Assembly: GCA_036376135.1 (NCBI GenBank)
Contig: DASVAW010000044.1
Coordinates: 1-62,862 of the forward strand
Direction of reading: 5' to 3'
Source of the DNA: Candidatus Polarisedimenticolaceae bacterium
GTDB taxonomy: Bacteria; Acidobacteriota; Polarisedimenticolia; Polarisedimenticolales; DASRJG01
Length of the DNA: 62,862 nt
Part shown: piece by piece, positions 25,332 to 34,570 of the stretch
How positions within the stretch are numbered: the first letter of the stretch is position 1
Layout of the letters: each line of letters begins with the position of its first letter
The notes under the pieces: generated by a model
Told to the model about the DNA's origin: nothing
The model's input: the letters and a program-made list of their open reading frames with translations, nothing else
Databases searched by the model: none
Program-made: the position numbers and the translations under genes

Positions 25332-26665
25332 CGCCCCAGCTCGAATCGCAGCGCCGCGTCCAGCTCCGGATGGCGAAACGCGAACCCCGCCCGCTCGAGC
25401 GCGCGGGGCACGACGAACGCCCCTCCCAGCAGCATCGCCTCCCCCATCTCCCCGAAGGCCAGCTGCACGACGGCGGCGGGGAGCGGGAGGAACGAAGGGC
25501 GCCGCACCACGCGGCCGAGCGCGTGCGCGAAGTCCCGCTGCGAGACCGGATTCGGGGCGGTGACGTTGACCGGTCCCGACAGCGTCTCGTTCATCAGGAC
25601 GAAGTGGATCGCCCCGACCACGTCGTCGAGCGCGATCCAGGAGAACCCCTGGCGTCCGGACCCGATCGGCCCTCCGCCGCCGAGGAGGAACGGCGTCAGC
25701 ATCTTCTGCAGCGCCCCGCCGGAGGGCGACAACACGACGCCGAAGCGCGCGAGCACGGTCCTTATCCCGCGCCCTGGCGCGGGCGCGGCCGCATCCTCCC
25801 AGGCCGTCGTCGTTTCGGCGAGGAACCCCGCCCCCCGGGGGGCGCTCTCGTCGATCTCCCGGGACGCGCTGTCGCCGTAGAACCCGATCGCGGACGCCGA
25901 CACGAAGACGCGAGGCGGGGTCGAAAGCGACGCCGCCGCGCGTGCGAGCCGCCCGGTCCCCTCGACGCGGCTTCCGACGATGCGGCGTTTGTGCTCCTCG
26001 GTCCAGCGGCCGCCCGCGATGTTCTCCCCGGCGAGGTGCACGACCGCGTCGACACCGTCGAGCGGGGCGAGGTCGAAGTCGACGCCGCCGCCGGGGCGGC
26101 GCGTCAGCCGCCGCACCTCGTGCCCTCCGCTCTCGAGGAAGGCGCACAACGCGGACCCGACGAGCCCCGACGCGCCGCTCACCGCGACCCGCAGGCGCGG
26201 GCGGTCGGCGTACGCCGCGTGGCGCTCGAGATCGGCGAGGGTCACGGCGTGGCGGCGCGCGAACAGGCGCTCGAGCTGCGAGGCCGCGAAGCCGGCCCCG
26301 ATCGGTCCGGTCGGAAGGCGCCACGTGACGCGATCGACGAGCGTCGAGGCCGAAGGGCCGTCGTCCTCGAAGCGGTGCTCGTGTTCCCAGAAGGCGAAGG
26401 GCCCTTCGCGCTGGACGTCGACGAAACGGCGCGGGGGCTCGCAGACGGTGTGCTCGGCGACCCAGCGCGTGCGGATCGGGCCGACGGGCGTCTCGATCAC
26501 GAGCCGGCTCCCGGCCGCGAGCCCCCGTCCGCGGCGCTCGAGGACGCGAACCCGCCTCCACGGCGGCGTCAGGCGCTCGAACGCCCCGGGCCGGGCGTGC
26601 CAGGCGAAGACCTGCTCGGCGGAGACGGGCAGGCGCAGCCGGCGTTCGAAGACGCGGTCGGCCAT
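25328..26665 (-). CDS. SRPBCC domain fused to TIGR01777-type epimerase (SDR39U1/YfcH-like)
   Basis: 445 residues. Residues 1-150 form an SRPBCC/cyclase-like lipid-binding domain (PVSAEQVFAWHARPGAFERLTPPW). Residues 157-445 form an atypical extended SDR with GASGLVGSAL (164-173), VVHLAGENIAGGRWTEEHK, SASAIGFYGDS and a C-terminal DUF1731 region (VVQLAFGEMGEAMLLGG). The YxxxK catalytic motif is absent, as usual for SDR39U1. Function unknown. Fourth gene of an operon, 2 bp after the FMN protein. Confidence 0.88.
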   Translation of the reverse strand: MADRVFERRLRLPVSAEQVFAWHARPGAFERLTPPWRRVRVLERRGRGLAAGSRLVIETPVGPIRTRWVAEHTVCEPPRRFVDVQREGPFAFWEHEHRFEDDGPSASTLVDRVTWRLPTGPIGAGFAASQLERLFARRHAVTLADLERHAAYADRPRLRVAVSGASGLVGSALCAFLESGGHEVRRLTRRPGGGVDFDLAPLDGVDAVVHLAGENIAGGRWTEEHKRRIVGSRVEGTGRLARAAASLSTPPRVFVSASAIGFYGDSASREIDESAPRGAGFLAETTTAWEDAAAPAPGRGIRTVLARFGVVLSPSGGALQKMLTPFLLGGGGPIGSGRQGFSWIALDDVVGAIHFVLMNETLSGPVNVTAPNPVSQRDFAHALGRVVRRPSFLPLPAAVVQLAFGEMGEAMLLGGAFVVPRALERAGFAFRHPELDAALRFELGR

Positions 26666-26667
26666 GG

Positions 26668-27267
26668 CTACGGGACGACCCAGGTCGCCGTCCATTCCCC
26701 CGCGTCGTCCCAGCGGAACTTCGCCCGCCGGTGGCCGCGCGCGTCGAGGTAAAGCCAGTCGAACGCGTGCACCGTGCAGCGCAGCACCGCGAAGTTCGCG
26801 CGTCCGGCCTCGGCTTCCTTGAGGTCGGGATCGTCGGCCGAGAGCTCGGGAGGAAGCCCCGAGCCGGGCGCGTCGAGGGGCGTCCCGGGCGCCAGCGACG
26901 CGTAGCCGCGGCGGCTCCAAACCATCGACGCCGCCCACTGCCGCTGCGCGAGATCGTCGGTCGCGCGAATCTCCGCGATCCCCGAGGCCCGGACCTGCAC
27001 CTTGCGTCGCGCGTCGTAGAAGACCCAGGTCACGCGAGGCTCGGCCTCGATCTCCGCGATCTTGGACGCGCGGCGGTCGGAGTGCGCGAGCAGGACCCGC
27101 TCCGCGCGGAAGACCTTGCGGAGGATGACCGTCCGCACCGACGGCCCCGACGTCCCTGCGGTCGCGAGCGCGGGGCAGTGGAAGGGCTCGCGACGGTCCG
27201 AAGCGCCGCGCTCGAGGAGCGTCCAGATCGACTCGACGATCTCTTCGAAGCTCTCCGGGCGACTCAT
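26668..27267 (-). CDS. pyridoxamine 5'-phosphate oxidase-like FMN protein (Alr4036 type)
   Basis: 199 residues. The N-terminal FHCPALATAG...PSVRTVILRKV and the split-barrel core with SDRRASKIAEIEAEPRVTWVFYD, plus the C-terminal FDWLYLDARGHRRAKFRW, match the Alr4036-family FMN-binding proteins. These are related to PdxH but are not proven to make PLP. Lies between the M48 peptidase (10 bp) and the SDR39U1-like gene (2 bp) in one operon. Confidence 0.82.
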   Translation of the reverse strand: MSRPESFEEIVESIWTLLERGASDRREPFHCPALATAGTSGPSVRTVILRKVFRAERVLLAHSDRRASKIAEIEAEPRVTWVFYDARRKVQVRASGIAEIRATDDLAQRQWAASMVWSRRGYASLAPGTPLDAPGSGLPPELSADDPDLKEAEAGRANFAVLRCTVHAFDWLYLDARGHRRAKFRWDDAGEWTATWVVP

Positions 27268-27277
27268 CCCCGTAACC

Positions 27278-28078
27278 CTAGTCCTGCGGCCGGTACGACT
27301 TCAAGGCCTCCGGCACAAGTTCCTGGAGCCTTCGGATCCTCGTGTCGTCGGAGGGGTGGGTGCTGAGGAACTCGGGGGGAGCGCCGCCTTGCTTCGCGGC
27401 CGCCATCCGTCGCCAGAAGTCGGGGGCCTGCCGCGGGTCGTACCCGGCCATCGCCATGAAGATCAGGCCCAGGCGATCCGCCTCGGACTCCTGCACGCGG
27501 CTGAAGGGGAGCAGGGCGCCCACCTGCGCCCCGACGCCGTACGCCTGCCGCCACAACGCGCGCGTCTCCCCGGGCTTCTCCTGCAGCGCCACGTCGAGGG
27601 CCACGCCGCCGAGCTCCGCGAGCATCTGCTGGCTCATCCGCTCCGAGCCGTGCTCGGCGATCGCGTGCGCGATCTCGTGCCCCATGACGACGGCGAGCCC
27701 CGTGTCGTCCTGGGCGACCGGCAGCAGCCCCGAGTAGACGACGACGCGCCCGCCGGGCATGCACCATGCGTTGACCTGCTTGTTGTCGACGAGGTTGAAT
27801 TGCCACTGGTAACCGGCGAGTCGCGAAGCGAGCTTCGCCTCGGTCATGTAGCTCTCGACGGCGCGTCGGATCCGCTCGCCGACGCGGCGCACGCGCTCGC
27901 TCGACGCCGCGTCCTTGCTCGGCGGGTTCTCCTCGAGGAACCGGCCGTACTCCTGCGCGGCGAGCGCGGTCATCTCCGAGCTCGACACGAGGTTGACCTG
28001 ACGGCGGCCGGTGATGGGCACCGTCGAGCATGCCGCGAACAGGACGAGGACGACCAGGGACCCGAGGATGCGGCGCAT
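27278..28078 (-). CDS. M48 family metallopeptidase, lipoprotein (LoiP/BepA-like)
   Basis: 266 residues. Lipobox LFAAC with C17. Zinc motif HEIAH (H134, E135, H138) and the third ligand E199 in ESEADRLG. NAWCMPGGRVVVYSGLLP is a standard M48 stretch, and STHPSDDTRIRRL closes the domain. It would degrade misfolded or stalled proteins in the outer membrane/periplasm, as Oma1-like LoiP and BepA do. No TPR tail, so closer to LoiP. Second gene of the four-gene operon. Confidence 0.92.
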   Translation of the reverse strand: MRRILGSLVVLVLFAACSTVPITGRRQVNLVSSSEMTALAAQEYGRFLEENPPSKDAASSERVRRVGERIRRAVESYMTEAKLASRLAGYQWQFNLVDNKQVNAWCMPGGRVVVYSGLLPVAQDDTGLAVVMGHEIAHAIAEHGSERMSQQMLAELGGVALDVALQEKPGETRALWRQAYGVGAQVGALLPFSRVQESEADRLGLIFMAMAGYDPRQAPDFWRRMAAAKQGGAPPEFLSTHPSDDTRIRRLQELVPEALKSYRPQD

Positions 28079-28101
28079 CGCGACCTCCGCAGGAAATTAT
28101 G

Positions 28102-29199
28102 TCAGACGGGCGGCCGGCTCCCCTTCCCGTACCCGGTCAGCTCCACGTACCCCGAGCCCACCCGCTCCCCCTCGGCATCGCGGATCTCGACGGCCCCCTC
28201 CCAGTAGAAGACCCCGCCGGACGCCAAGCCCGCGTTCTCCTGCTCGCGGAGGAGCGGCACGACCGCGAGGCGCAGCCCTTCCGAGGGAAGCTCGACGATC
28301 CATCCCGAGGGGTAGGTCGCCCCGGTCGCGGGACTGGTCCACGAGCCGGTCGCCCGGACCGACCAGGCCGACGGGTCGAGGCCGCGCGGCGTGCCGTCCG
28401 CCGCGATCACGGTGCCGTTGCGGAAGTCGGCGGTCCCGTCGGCCCGGCGCAGGGCGTAGAGCATCACGTCGCGGCCGTCGGCGAGCTTCAGGCTGAACCA
28501 ATCCCACCCGACCTGTTCCTTCGAGAGCTGGGAGGACCCGAACTCCTTGTCCATCCAGCTCGAGCCGCGCACCTTCCAGCTTCGGCCTCCGACGGTGAGC
28601 GTCCCCTCGGTCCTCAGGCGCGTGAAGGAGTAGTACTGGCTCGCGGCGGTGGGCCCCTCCCCCTTGCGGCTGAAGCCGTTGGGCCCCTGCAGCACGAGCG
28701 GCTTCTCCGGCCGCGTCGTGAGGTCGAAGGCGATCCCTTTCGCGTCGTCGCGCATCGAGGCGTCGAACCCCGCGCCGTTCCAGCGCAGCTCCCACTTCCC
28801 GTCGGTGCCGGCGGGAGCGACGATCCAACCGATCGGGTTCTCGGGAAACGGCCGGAAGCCGCCGAGCAGCGGCATCGCGCGGTGGAGGACGTCGCTGAAG
28901 ACGTGGCGACTCCCCGCGACGTCGGTGACCGACGCGTGCCCCATCGCGAGATTCGCCGCCGACCAGGCCGAATCGAGCGACGGCCGCTCCGGCGCGACGC
29001 CGATCCGGAAGAGGGTGAACTGGTAGCCGAACGTCCGGCCCGGATCGTCGACCGCCTCGAGCTCCCCGGTCAGATACCACCACTCGGTCCGATAACCGTC
29101 GTGCGCCCAGTGGTCGCGGGGGAACGACCATGCGAAATCGGGGACGGCGGCCTTCCAGGCCGCCAGGGTCAGGACGAGAGCGAGCGGAGCGACGAGCAC
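28102..29199 (-). CDS. secreted lipocalin-like protein (AttH/CrtC family)
   Basis: 365 residues from the GTG at 29199, giving a signal peptide VAPLALVLTLAAWKAAV. YRTEWWYLTGEL (about 35-46) and FGYQFTLFR are the hallmarks of the AttH/hydroxyneurosporene-synthase (CrtC) family, followed by SSWMDKEFGSSQL and VGWDWFSLKLADGRDVMLYALR. Some relatives hydrate carotenoids; most, like AttH, have no known reaction and bind a hydrophobic ligand. No carotenoid genes are nearby. First gene of the operon; the 86-base region to the divergent sulfatase-like gene holds no clear motif. Confidence 0.85.
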   Translation of the reverse strand: MLVAPLALVLTLAAWKAAVPDFAWSFPRDHWAHDGYRTEWWYLTGELEAVDDPGRTFGYQFTLFRIGVAPERPSLDSAWSAANLAMGHASVTDVAGSRHVFSDVLHRAMPLLGGFRPFPENPIGWIVAPAGTDGKWELRWNGAGFDASMRDDAKGIAFDLTTRPEKPLVLQGPNGFSRKGEGPTAASQYYSFTRLRTEGTLTVGGRSWKVRGSSWMDKEFGSSQLSKEQVGWDWFSLKLADGRDVMLYALRRADGTADFRNGTVIAADGTPRGLDPSAWSVRATGSWTSPATGATYPSGWIVELPSEGLRLAVVPLLREQENAGLASGGVFYWEGAVEIRDAEGERVGSGYVELTGYGKGSRPPV

Positions 29200-29285
29200 G
29201 CGCTCACTGTAGAGACCGCGAGCCGGCGGCGCGAGCGGTCCGCCCGGCTGCACGCGGGGCCCGCGGCGGGGCCGATCGACGCACG

Positions 29286-31340
29286 ATGTCCCGGTCGATG
29301 CGGCGCGGAATGGGCACCTGGTTCCCGATATTGGCGCTCGCCGGCGCGAGCGCCCCCTCCTGCCCTGCCCCACGCCGCATCGACGCCCCCATCGTGATCG
29401 TGTCCATCGACACCTTGCGGGCCGATCACCTCGCCGCGTGGGGAGGCCGGGGGGTCGCGACCCCCGCGCTCGACCTCCTGCGTCGCGAGTCGATCCTCTT
29501 CGAGCGCGCGTACACCCACGCCCCGCTGACGCTGCCCTCGCACGCGTCGCTGTTCACCGGGCTCCTCCCCGCCGATCACGGCGTGCGCGACAACGTCGGC
29601 TACGCGCTCGACGCGGCGAGGGCGCCCACCCTCGCCGCCGCGCTGCGGGCGCGGGGGTACGCGACGGCCGGCTTCGTCTCCTCGTTCGTGCTCCGGCGCA
29701 AGACCGGGATCGGCGACGGATTCGACGTCTGGGACGACGCGATCGACCCCTCCGCCTCGCGCCTGGCCGAGGCGAGCCGCGACGGCGCCGAGACGGTGCG
29801 ACGCGCCCTGACGTGGCTGCGCCGGCGCGACGGGAGGCCGTTCCTGCTCTTCGTGCACCTCTACGAGCCGCATGCGCCGTACGCCCCTCCGGAGCCGTTC
29901 CGCACCCGCTACGCCGGGCGGCCGTACGACGGCGAGATCGCCTACGCCGATGCGCTCGTCGGCCGGCTGTTCGACGCCCTGCGCGAGGACGGGACCTGGG
30001 ACCGCGCGACGATCGTCCTCCTCTCCGATCACGGCGAGGGCCTCGGCGAACACGGCGAGGAGGAGCACGGCGTCTTCCTCTACCGGTCGACCCTTCACGT
30101 CCCGCTGATGGTGAAGCTCCCCGGCGGCGAGCGCGCCGGAACGACCCTGGCGCGACCCTGCGGGCTCGCCGAGGTCGCGCCGGCCCTCCTCGGTCGCGGC
30201 GACCTGCTCGATCCGTCGTCGCGGGGGCGCACGATCGTTTCGGAGACGGCCTACCCGCGACTGCACTTCGGCTGGAGCGACCTCACGAGCGCGATCGAAG
30301 GAGACCTGCAGGCGATCGCGGCTCCGGAGCCCGAGGTGTACGACCTCACGCGCGATCCCCGGCAGGAACACAACCTCGCCCCCGGATTCGGCGCCGAGCT
30401 GCTCGCGGCGGCCCACCGCGCCCGCTCCCTCCCCGAGCGACCGGAACCCGTCGACGGCGAGACGCTCGCCAAGCTCGCCTCCCTCGGTTACCTCGGCGGC
30501 GTCGCCGCCGCGGGCCCCGACGACGCGGACCTTCCGGACCCCAAACACCGGATCGGCGACCTCGCCGGCCTCCGGCGCGGGTGGAGCGCCCTCGCCGAGG
30601 GGCGGCCGGCGGAGGTGGTCGCGGACCTTCCCCCGCTGCTCGCGCGGAACCCGCGCCTGCTCGACGGCTGGGAGCTACTGGCACGCGCCCTCGACGCCGT
30701 GGGAGACGTGGAGGCGGCCCGCCGTGCGTGGGACCGGGCGGTCGAGATCTCCGGCGGCGCGCCGCCGATCACCCTCGGCGCCGCGGCGGCGAACCTCCGG
30801 CAGGGGCGGATCCCCGAAGCCCGCGCCCTCGGGGAGGTCGCGCTCGCCGCCGGGATCCCCGGCTCGCGCGAGGTCCTGGCAAGGGCGGCGATCCTCGAGC
30901 GACGGGGGGACGAGGCGGAGGCGCTCGCGCGCGCCGCGATCGCCGACGACGGCTCGCGCATCGCGCCGCGCATCGTCCTCGCCGAAGCCCTCCTCGCCCA
31001 GGGGAAGTTCGCGGAGGCGCTCGCGGAGACCGACCGCCTCCTCGAGGTCTACCGGGCCCTCGCGACCCCGGATCCCGCCGCGCTTCGCGGAGCCGCCCTC
31101 GTGCGCGGCCGCGCCTTCGCCTCGCTCGGCGACGCCGACCGCGCGACCGCGGCGCTCGAGCAGGAGATCGAGCTCTTCCCCGACCAGGTCGCCGCCTACG
31201 CGCACCTCGCCGTCGTCCGCCGCCTCGCGGGCGACGCCGCGGGGGCCGGCGACGTCGTCCGGCGCCTGCGCTCGGCGCCGTCCGTCCGCGCCGCGCAGGA
31301 AGCCGATCGCCTCTCGGCGATGTTCCGGAGGCCGTCATGA
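29286..31340 (+). CDS. sulfatase-fold protein with C-terminal TPR module, paralog 1
   Basis: 684 residues from 29286; ATGs at 29298 and 29310 are also possible and a signal peptide fits all three, with a possible lipid Cys at 26 (APSC). Alkaline-phosphatase-superfamily domain about 35-400: SIDTLRADHL (metal Asp D42), LTLPSHASLFTG (79-92), LSDHGEGLGEHGEEEHG. The formylglycine position is T82 and the usual Arg is His, so classical sulfatase activity is unlikely; Thr could act as nucleophile as in phospho-transferases. A conserved linker SLGYLGG...LPDPKH (about 398-420) leads to helical TPRs. Overlaps the next gene (ATGA). Confidence 0.85.
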   Translation: MSRSMRRGMGTWFPILALAGASAPSCPAPRRIDAPIVIVSIDTLRADHLAAWGGRGVATPALDLLRRESILFERAYTHAPLTLPSHASLFTGLLPADHGVRDNVGYALDAARAPTLAAALRARGYATAGFVSSFVLRRKTGIGDGFDVWDDAIDPSASRLAEASRDGAETVRRALTWLRRRDGRPFLLFVHLYEPHAPYAPPEPFRTRYAGRPYDGEIAYADALVGRLFDALREDGTWDRATIVLLSDHGEGLGEHGEEEHGVFLYRSTLHVPLMVKLPGGERAGTTLARPCGLAEVAPALLGRGDLLDPSSRGRTIVSETAYPRLHFGWSDLTSAIEGDLQAIAAPEPEVYDLTRDPRQEHNLAPGFGAELLAAAHRARSLPERPEPVDGETLAKLASLGYLGGVAAAGPDDADLPDPKHRIGDLAGLRRGWSALAEGRPAEVVADLPPLLARNPRLLDGWELLARALDAVGDVEAARRAWDRAVEISGGAPPITLGAAAANLRQGRIPEARALGEVALAAGIPGSREVLARAAILERRGDEAEALARAAIADDGSRIAPRIVLAEALLAQGKFAEALAETDRLLEVYRALATPDPAALRGAALVRGRAFASLGDADRATAALEQEIELFPDQVAAYAHLAVVRRLAGDAAGAGDVVRRLRSAPSVRAAQEADRLSAMFRRPS

Positions 31341-32458
31341 ACATCCGCGCGCTCGCGCTAGCCCTCGCGCTCCTGTCCGTGTCGTCCGCCGCAGCCGACG
31401 GAGGTCGCGCCACCGGCACCGTGAAGGACCTCGCGGGGCGACCCGCCGACGGCCTCGAGTTGCACCTCGTCGCGGAGGACGGCACGCCGGCGAGCGTCCC
31501 CCCCGTCCGCGTCACGAAGGGGCGGTTCGTCATCCCGGCCTTCCCGCCGGGCTCGTTCCGGCTCGTCGTCGTGGACGGCACCGTCGCCGTGCGACGCTTC
31601 GAGATCGCGATCCGCGGGTCGGACGGCGCGAGGCTCGGGGCGACCGCCGTGGACGTGCCGCCGGGAGCCGCGCCCCCCGCATTCGCCGTGGGCGGCACGC
31701 AACGCGCGGAGATCGTCTTGACGATCGGTCCCGCGGGCGGCCCCTCTCCGTCCGACATCCGCGCGGCGCGACAGACCTCGGCGAAGCTCGAGCGGCTCAA
31801 CGCGCTCCTCTCGGAGGGTGCGTTCGAGGAGCTCCTGCGCGCCTGCGACGACACGCTCGCCGCCGATCCGACGCTCGCGGGCGCGGTGTACCTGCGGGCG
31901 GTGGCGTTGTGGAAGACGGGGCGCCTGCCGGAGGCCGCGGAGGCGATCCGGCGCGCGCTGCAGGCCGATCCGGAGCAATCGGGGATCGACGCCGTCGCCG
32001 CCGCGATCCTGCTCGACGCCGCCGCCGCGACGCCCGCGTCCGCCCCCGCGCTCGTCGCCGAAGCCGCGGCGCGGCTGGCCTCGCGCGACCCCTCCGACCG
32101 GGCCCGGCGCGCGGCGACGCGGCGGGGCGCCGAGATCCTCCTCGACGCCGGCCGCGCGGACGAGGCGCTCGACGTCCTGCTGGGGGATCCCGCACCCGAC
32201 GCCGAGACGGCGCTCGCCGCCTACAACGCCGCGGTCCCCCTCTACAACGCCGGGAAGATGGAGCGCGTGCGCGACGCCATGCGACGGATCGTCACCGCGG
32301 TCCCCGATTCCGCCCCGCCCCATCGCCTGCTCGGGCGCGCGCTGCTCGCCCTGGGAGAGATCGACGCGGCGGCCCGGGAGATCGAGACCTTCCTTCGCCT
32401 CGCCCCGGACGACCCGGAGGCCGGGAACGAACGCGCGATCCTCGAGGGGATCCGCTGA
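31337..32458 (+). CDS. secreted carboxypeptidase-regulatory-like / TPR protein
   Basis: 373 residues. Signal peptide 1-20 (MNIRALALALALLSVSSAAA), an Ig-like carboxypeptidase regulatory domain about 24-110 (GTVKDLAGRPADGLELHLV... FPPGSFRLVVVDG), then TPR repeats 145-373 (AVYLRAVALWKTGRLPEAAEAIRRALQADPE). ATG follows CGGAGGCCGTC and overlaps the sulfatase-like stop. No enzyme motif; likely a periplasmic partner of paralog 1. Its last 167 bases overlap the opposing paralog 2 reading frame. Confidence 0.8.
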   Translation: MNIRALALALALLSVSSAAADGGRATGTVKDLAGRPADGLELHLVAEDGTPASVPPVRVTKGRFVIPAFPPGSFRLVVVDGTVAVRRFEIAIRGSDGARLGATAVDVPPGAAPPAFAVGGTQRAEIVLTIGPAGGPSPSDIRAARQTSAKLERLNALLSEGAFEELLRACDDTLAADPTLAGAVYLRAVALWKTGRLPEAAEAIRRALQADPEQSGIDAVAAAILLDAAAATPASAPALVAEAAARLASRDPSDRARRAATRRGAEILLDAGRADEALDVLLGDPAPDAETALAAYNAAVPLYNAGKMERVRDAMRRIVTAVPDSAPPHRLLGRALLALGEIDAAAREIETFLRLAPDDPEAGNERAILEGIR

Positions 32459-34520
32459 CCCCTGCGCTGCGCCGCGCGCGCGCCAGCAACGCCTGCGCCC
32501 GGGGGTCGTCCGGAGAAGTCGCGACCAGGCGCTCGAAGGTGCGGATCCCTTCGAGACCCCGGCCCGCCTGCATGTGCAGGATCCCGAGGTTGGTGAGCGC
32601 CTCCACGTTGTCGGGGAACGAGGCGAGCTCCGCTTCGTATTCCCGGCGCGCCCCCTCGCGATCGCCCCGCGCGTCGGCAAGGAGGGCGAGGTTGAAGTGC
32701 GCGCTGCGCTGCCGCGGCTGGACGGCGAGCGCGCGCCGGATCTGCGCCTCGGCTTCCGGGAGGCGACCCGCCGCGAGCAGCACCCTGGCGATCTCGTACG
32801 CGGTTCCCGTGGCGTCGGGTCGCTCGCGTTCCAGGCGTCGGAGGCGCTCGATCGCCGCGTCGAACCGACCGACGGCGACGAGGGACTCCACCGCGGCGTG
32901 GTAGGCGGCGACGTAGCGGGGATTCGCCGCGAGGACGGAGTCGGCGAGGTCGACGGCGACGGCGTGTTCCCCCTTCGCCGCGTGCGCCCGGGCGAGCCCC
33001 ATCCGCGCCTGCACGGCGTCGGGATTCGCCTCGAGGACCCGTCGCAAGGCACGGACGGCGTCGTCGGGACGGCCGAGCCGCGTGTAGATCGTTCCCAGGA
33101 ACTGCCAGCCGTCGACGTAGTTCGGCTCCACCTCGAGGGCTCGCTCCACGACCGCGGCCGCGTCGCCGTACCTCCCCGAACGCATCGCCTGGGACGTCGC
33201 GCGGGCCGCGCGGACCAGCAGGTCGAGCTCCTCACCCTTGTCCTTGGGATCGGGAAGCTCCGACCCCGCCGTCTTCGCGACGCCCCCCACGTACCCCAGG
33301 GCCTGCAGGCGCGCGAGCGCCTCCGGGTCGATCGCCTGCGGCGCCGGGGTCGAGGCGGAGGCCATCCCCCGCAACGTCGCGCGCATCTCGGCGACGCGCT
33401 CGGGGTGGACGTCGGCGACGTTGCGGGTCTCGCCGGGATCGCGCTCGAGGTCGTAGAGCTCCACCGTCGGAAGGTCGACGAGCTTGAAGCGCCCCTCGCG
33501 CAGCGCCGTCACCTCCCGCCACCCGTAGTGGAACCGGACGTAGAACGACTCCGCGTAGGCCGTGCGTTCGGCCGGACGGAGCAGGCTCGCGCCGCGCACC
33601 GCCGCGGGGGGCTGGATCGCGAGGACGTCGAGGATCGTGGGCATCACGTCGAGGTCCCGGGCCACGTCGTCCACCACTCCCCGGCGGGACGCCCCCGGCA
33701 GGCGCACGACGAGCGGGACGTGGAGGGTCGAGTCGTAGGCGTAGATGCCGTGGTCGGGCTCGCCGTGCTCGCCGAGTCCCTCGCCGTGATCGGCGGTCAC
33801 GACGATCACGGTGTTCTCGTAGAGGCCGAGCTCGCGCAGCCGGTCGAGCACGCGGCCCAGCTGCGCGTCGGCGTAGGCGATCTCGCCGTCGTACGGGGCC
33901 GACGCGAAGGCGGTCGCGAGCTCCCCCTTCGGCTCGTACGGCCAGTGCGGGTCGTAGAAGTGGAGCCACGCGAAGAAGGGCCGGGCCCGGTTCGCCTCGA
34001 GCCAGGCGATCGCCCGGTCGGCGACCTCGGCGCCGTCGCGCTGCTGGTGGAGGTCGGCGGCGGCGACCGGGTCGTCCGGGCCGAACGCGTCGTCGTAATG
34101 GTCGAACCCCTGCGCGATCCCCCAGTGATGGTTGAGGACGAAGGCACCGACGAACGCCGCGGTCGCGCGGCCGCTCGCGCGCAGGATCTCCGCGAGCGTC
34201 TCGTGCCCGTCCGCGAGGAAGAACCCCCCGTTGTCGCGCACGCCGTGCACCGGCGGGGGGGTTCCGGTCATCAGCGCCGCGTGCGCGGGGAGGGTCAGCG
34301 GGACCGACGAATAGGCGCGGGAGAAGCGGAGCCCCTCGCGCGCGAGCCCGTCGAGGGTCGGGGTGCGCGCGGTGGCGTGCCCCCAGGCGCCGATCCGGTC
34401 GGCGCGCGTGGTGTCGAGGGTCACCAGGAGGACGTTCGCGTCCGGGCGGCGGAGCTCGCGCTCCCCGCCGCAGGCCGCGACGGCCAGGGCGACGACGAGT
34501 ACCGACGAACGGATCCGCAT
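32292..34520 (-). CDS. sulfatase-fold lipoprotein with C-terminal TPR module, paralog 2
   Basis: 742 codons. Lipobox AVAAC with C17. TLDTTRADRIGAWGH (metal Asp D36), LTLPAHAALMTG (75-86) with T76 at the formylglycine position and His for Arg, and TADHGEGLGEHGEPDHG. Linker ALGYVGGV...LPDPKDKG, then at least six TPRs (YVDGWQFLGTIYTRLGRPDDAVRALRRVLEANPD and following). The domain ends near LLARARRSAG; the remaining 56 or so residues are Arg/Pro/Gly-rich and lie antisense to the carboxypeptidase-regulatory/TPR gene, so the natural stop may have been lost. Directly downstream of the TonB receptor (50-bp gap with a hairpin). Confidence 0.84.
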   Translation of the reverse strand: MRIRSSVLVVALAVAACGGERELRRPDANVLLVTLDTTRADRIGAWGHATARTPTLDGLAREGLRFSRAYSSVPLTLPAHAALMTGTPPPVHGVRDNGGFFLADGHETLAEILRASGRATAAFVGAFVLNHHWGIAQGFDHYDDAFGPDDPVAAADLHQQRDGAEVADRAIAWLEANRARPFFAWLHFYDPHWPYEPKGELATAFASAPYDGEIAYADAQLGRVLDRLRELGLYENTVIVVTADHGEGLGEHGEPDHGIYAYDSTLHVPLVVRLPGASRRGVVDDVARDLDVMPTILDVLAIQPPAAVRGASLLRPAERTAYAESFYVRFHYGWREVTALREGRFKLVDLPTVELYDLERDPGETRNVADVHPERVAEMRATLRGMASASTPAPQAIDPEALARLQALGYVGGVAKTAGSELPDPKDKGEELDLLVRAARATSQAMRSGRYGDAAAVVERALEVEPNYVDGWQFLGTIYTRLGRPDDAVRALRRVLEANPDAVQARMGLARAHAAKGEHAVAVDLADSVLAANPRYVAAYHAAVESLVAVGRFDAAIERLRRLERERPDATGTAYEIARVLLAAGRLPEAEAQIRRALAVQPRQRSAHFNLALLADARGDREGARREYEAELASFPDNVEALTNLGILHMQAGRGLEGIRTFERLVATSPDDPRAQALLARARRSAGVSGSPRGSRVRSRPPGRPGRGEGRSRSPGPPRRSLPGRAARARAGDGAGRNRGPR

Positions 34521-34534
34521 CCCGCCCCCGAGCA

Positions 34535-34565
34535 GGGCCCCGGAGGGAAGTCCCCCCCGGGGCCC
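34535..34565 (-). other. intercistronic hairpin between TonB receptor and sulfatase-like gene
   Basis: 9-bp arms GGGCCCCGG/CCGGGGCCC enclosing a smaller GGGA/TCCC stem, 6 bp after the receptor stop and 15 bp before the next ATG. No T-run follows, so it is more likely an mRNA-stabilising or partially terminating element that lowers expression of the distal gene. Confidence 0.55.
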
Positions 34566-34570
34566 GTCGA

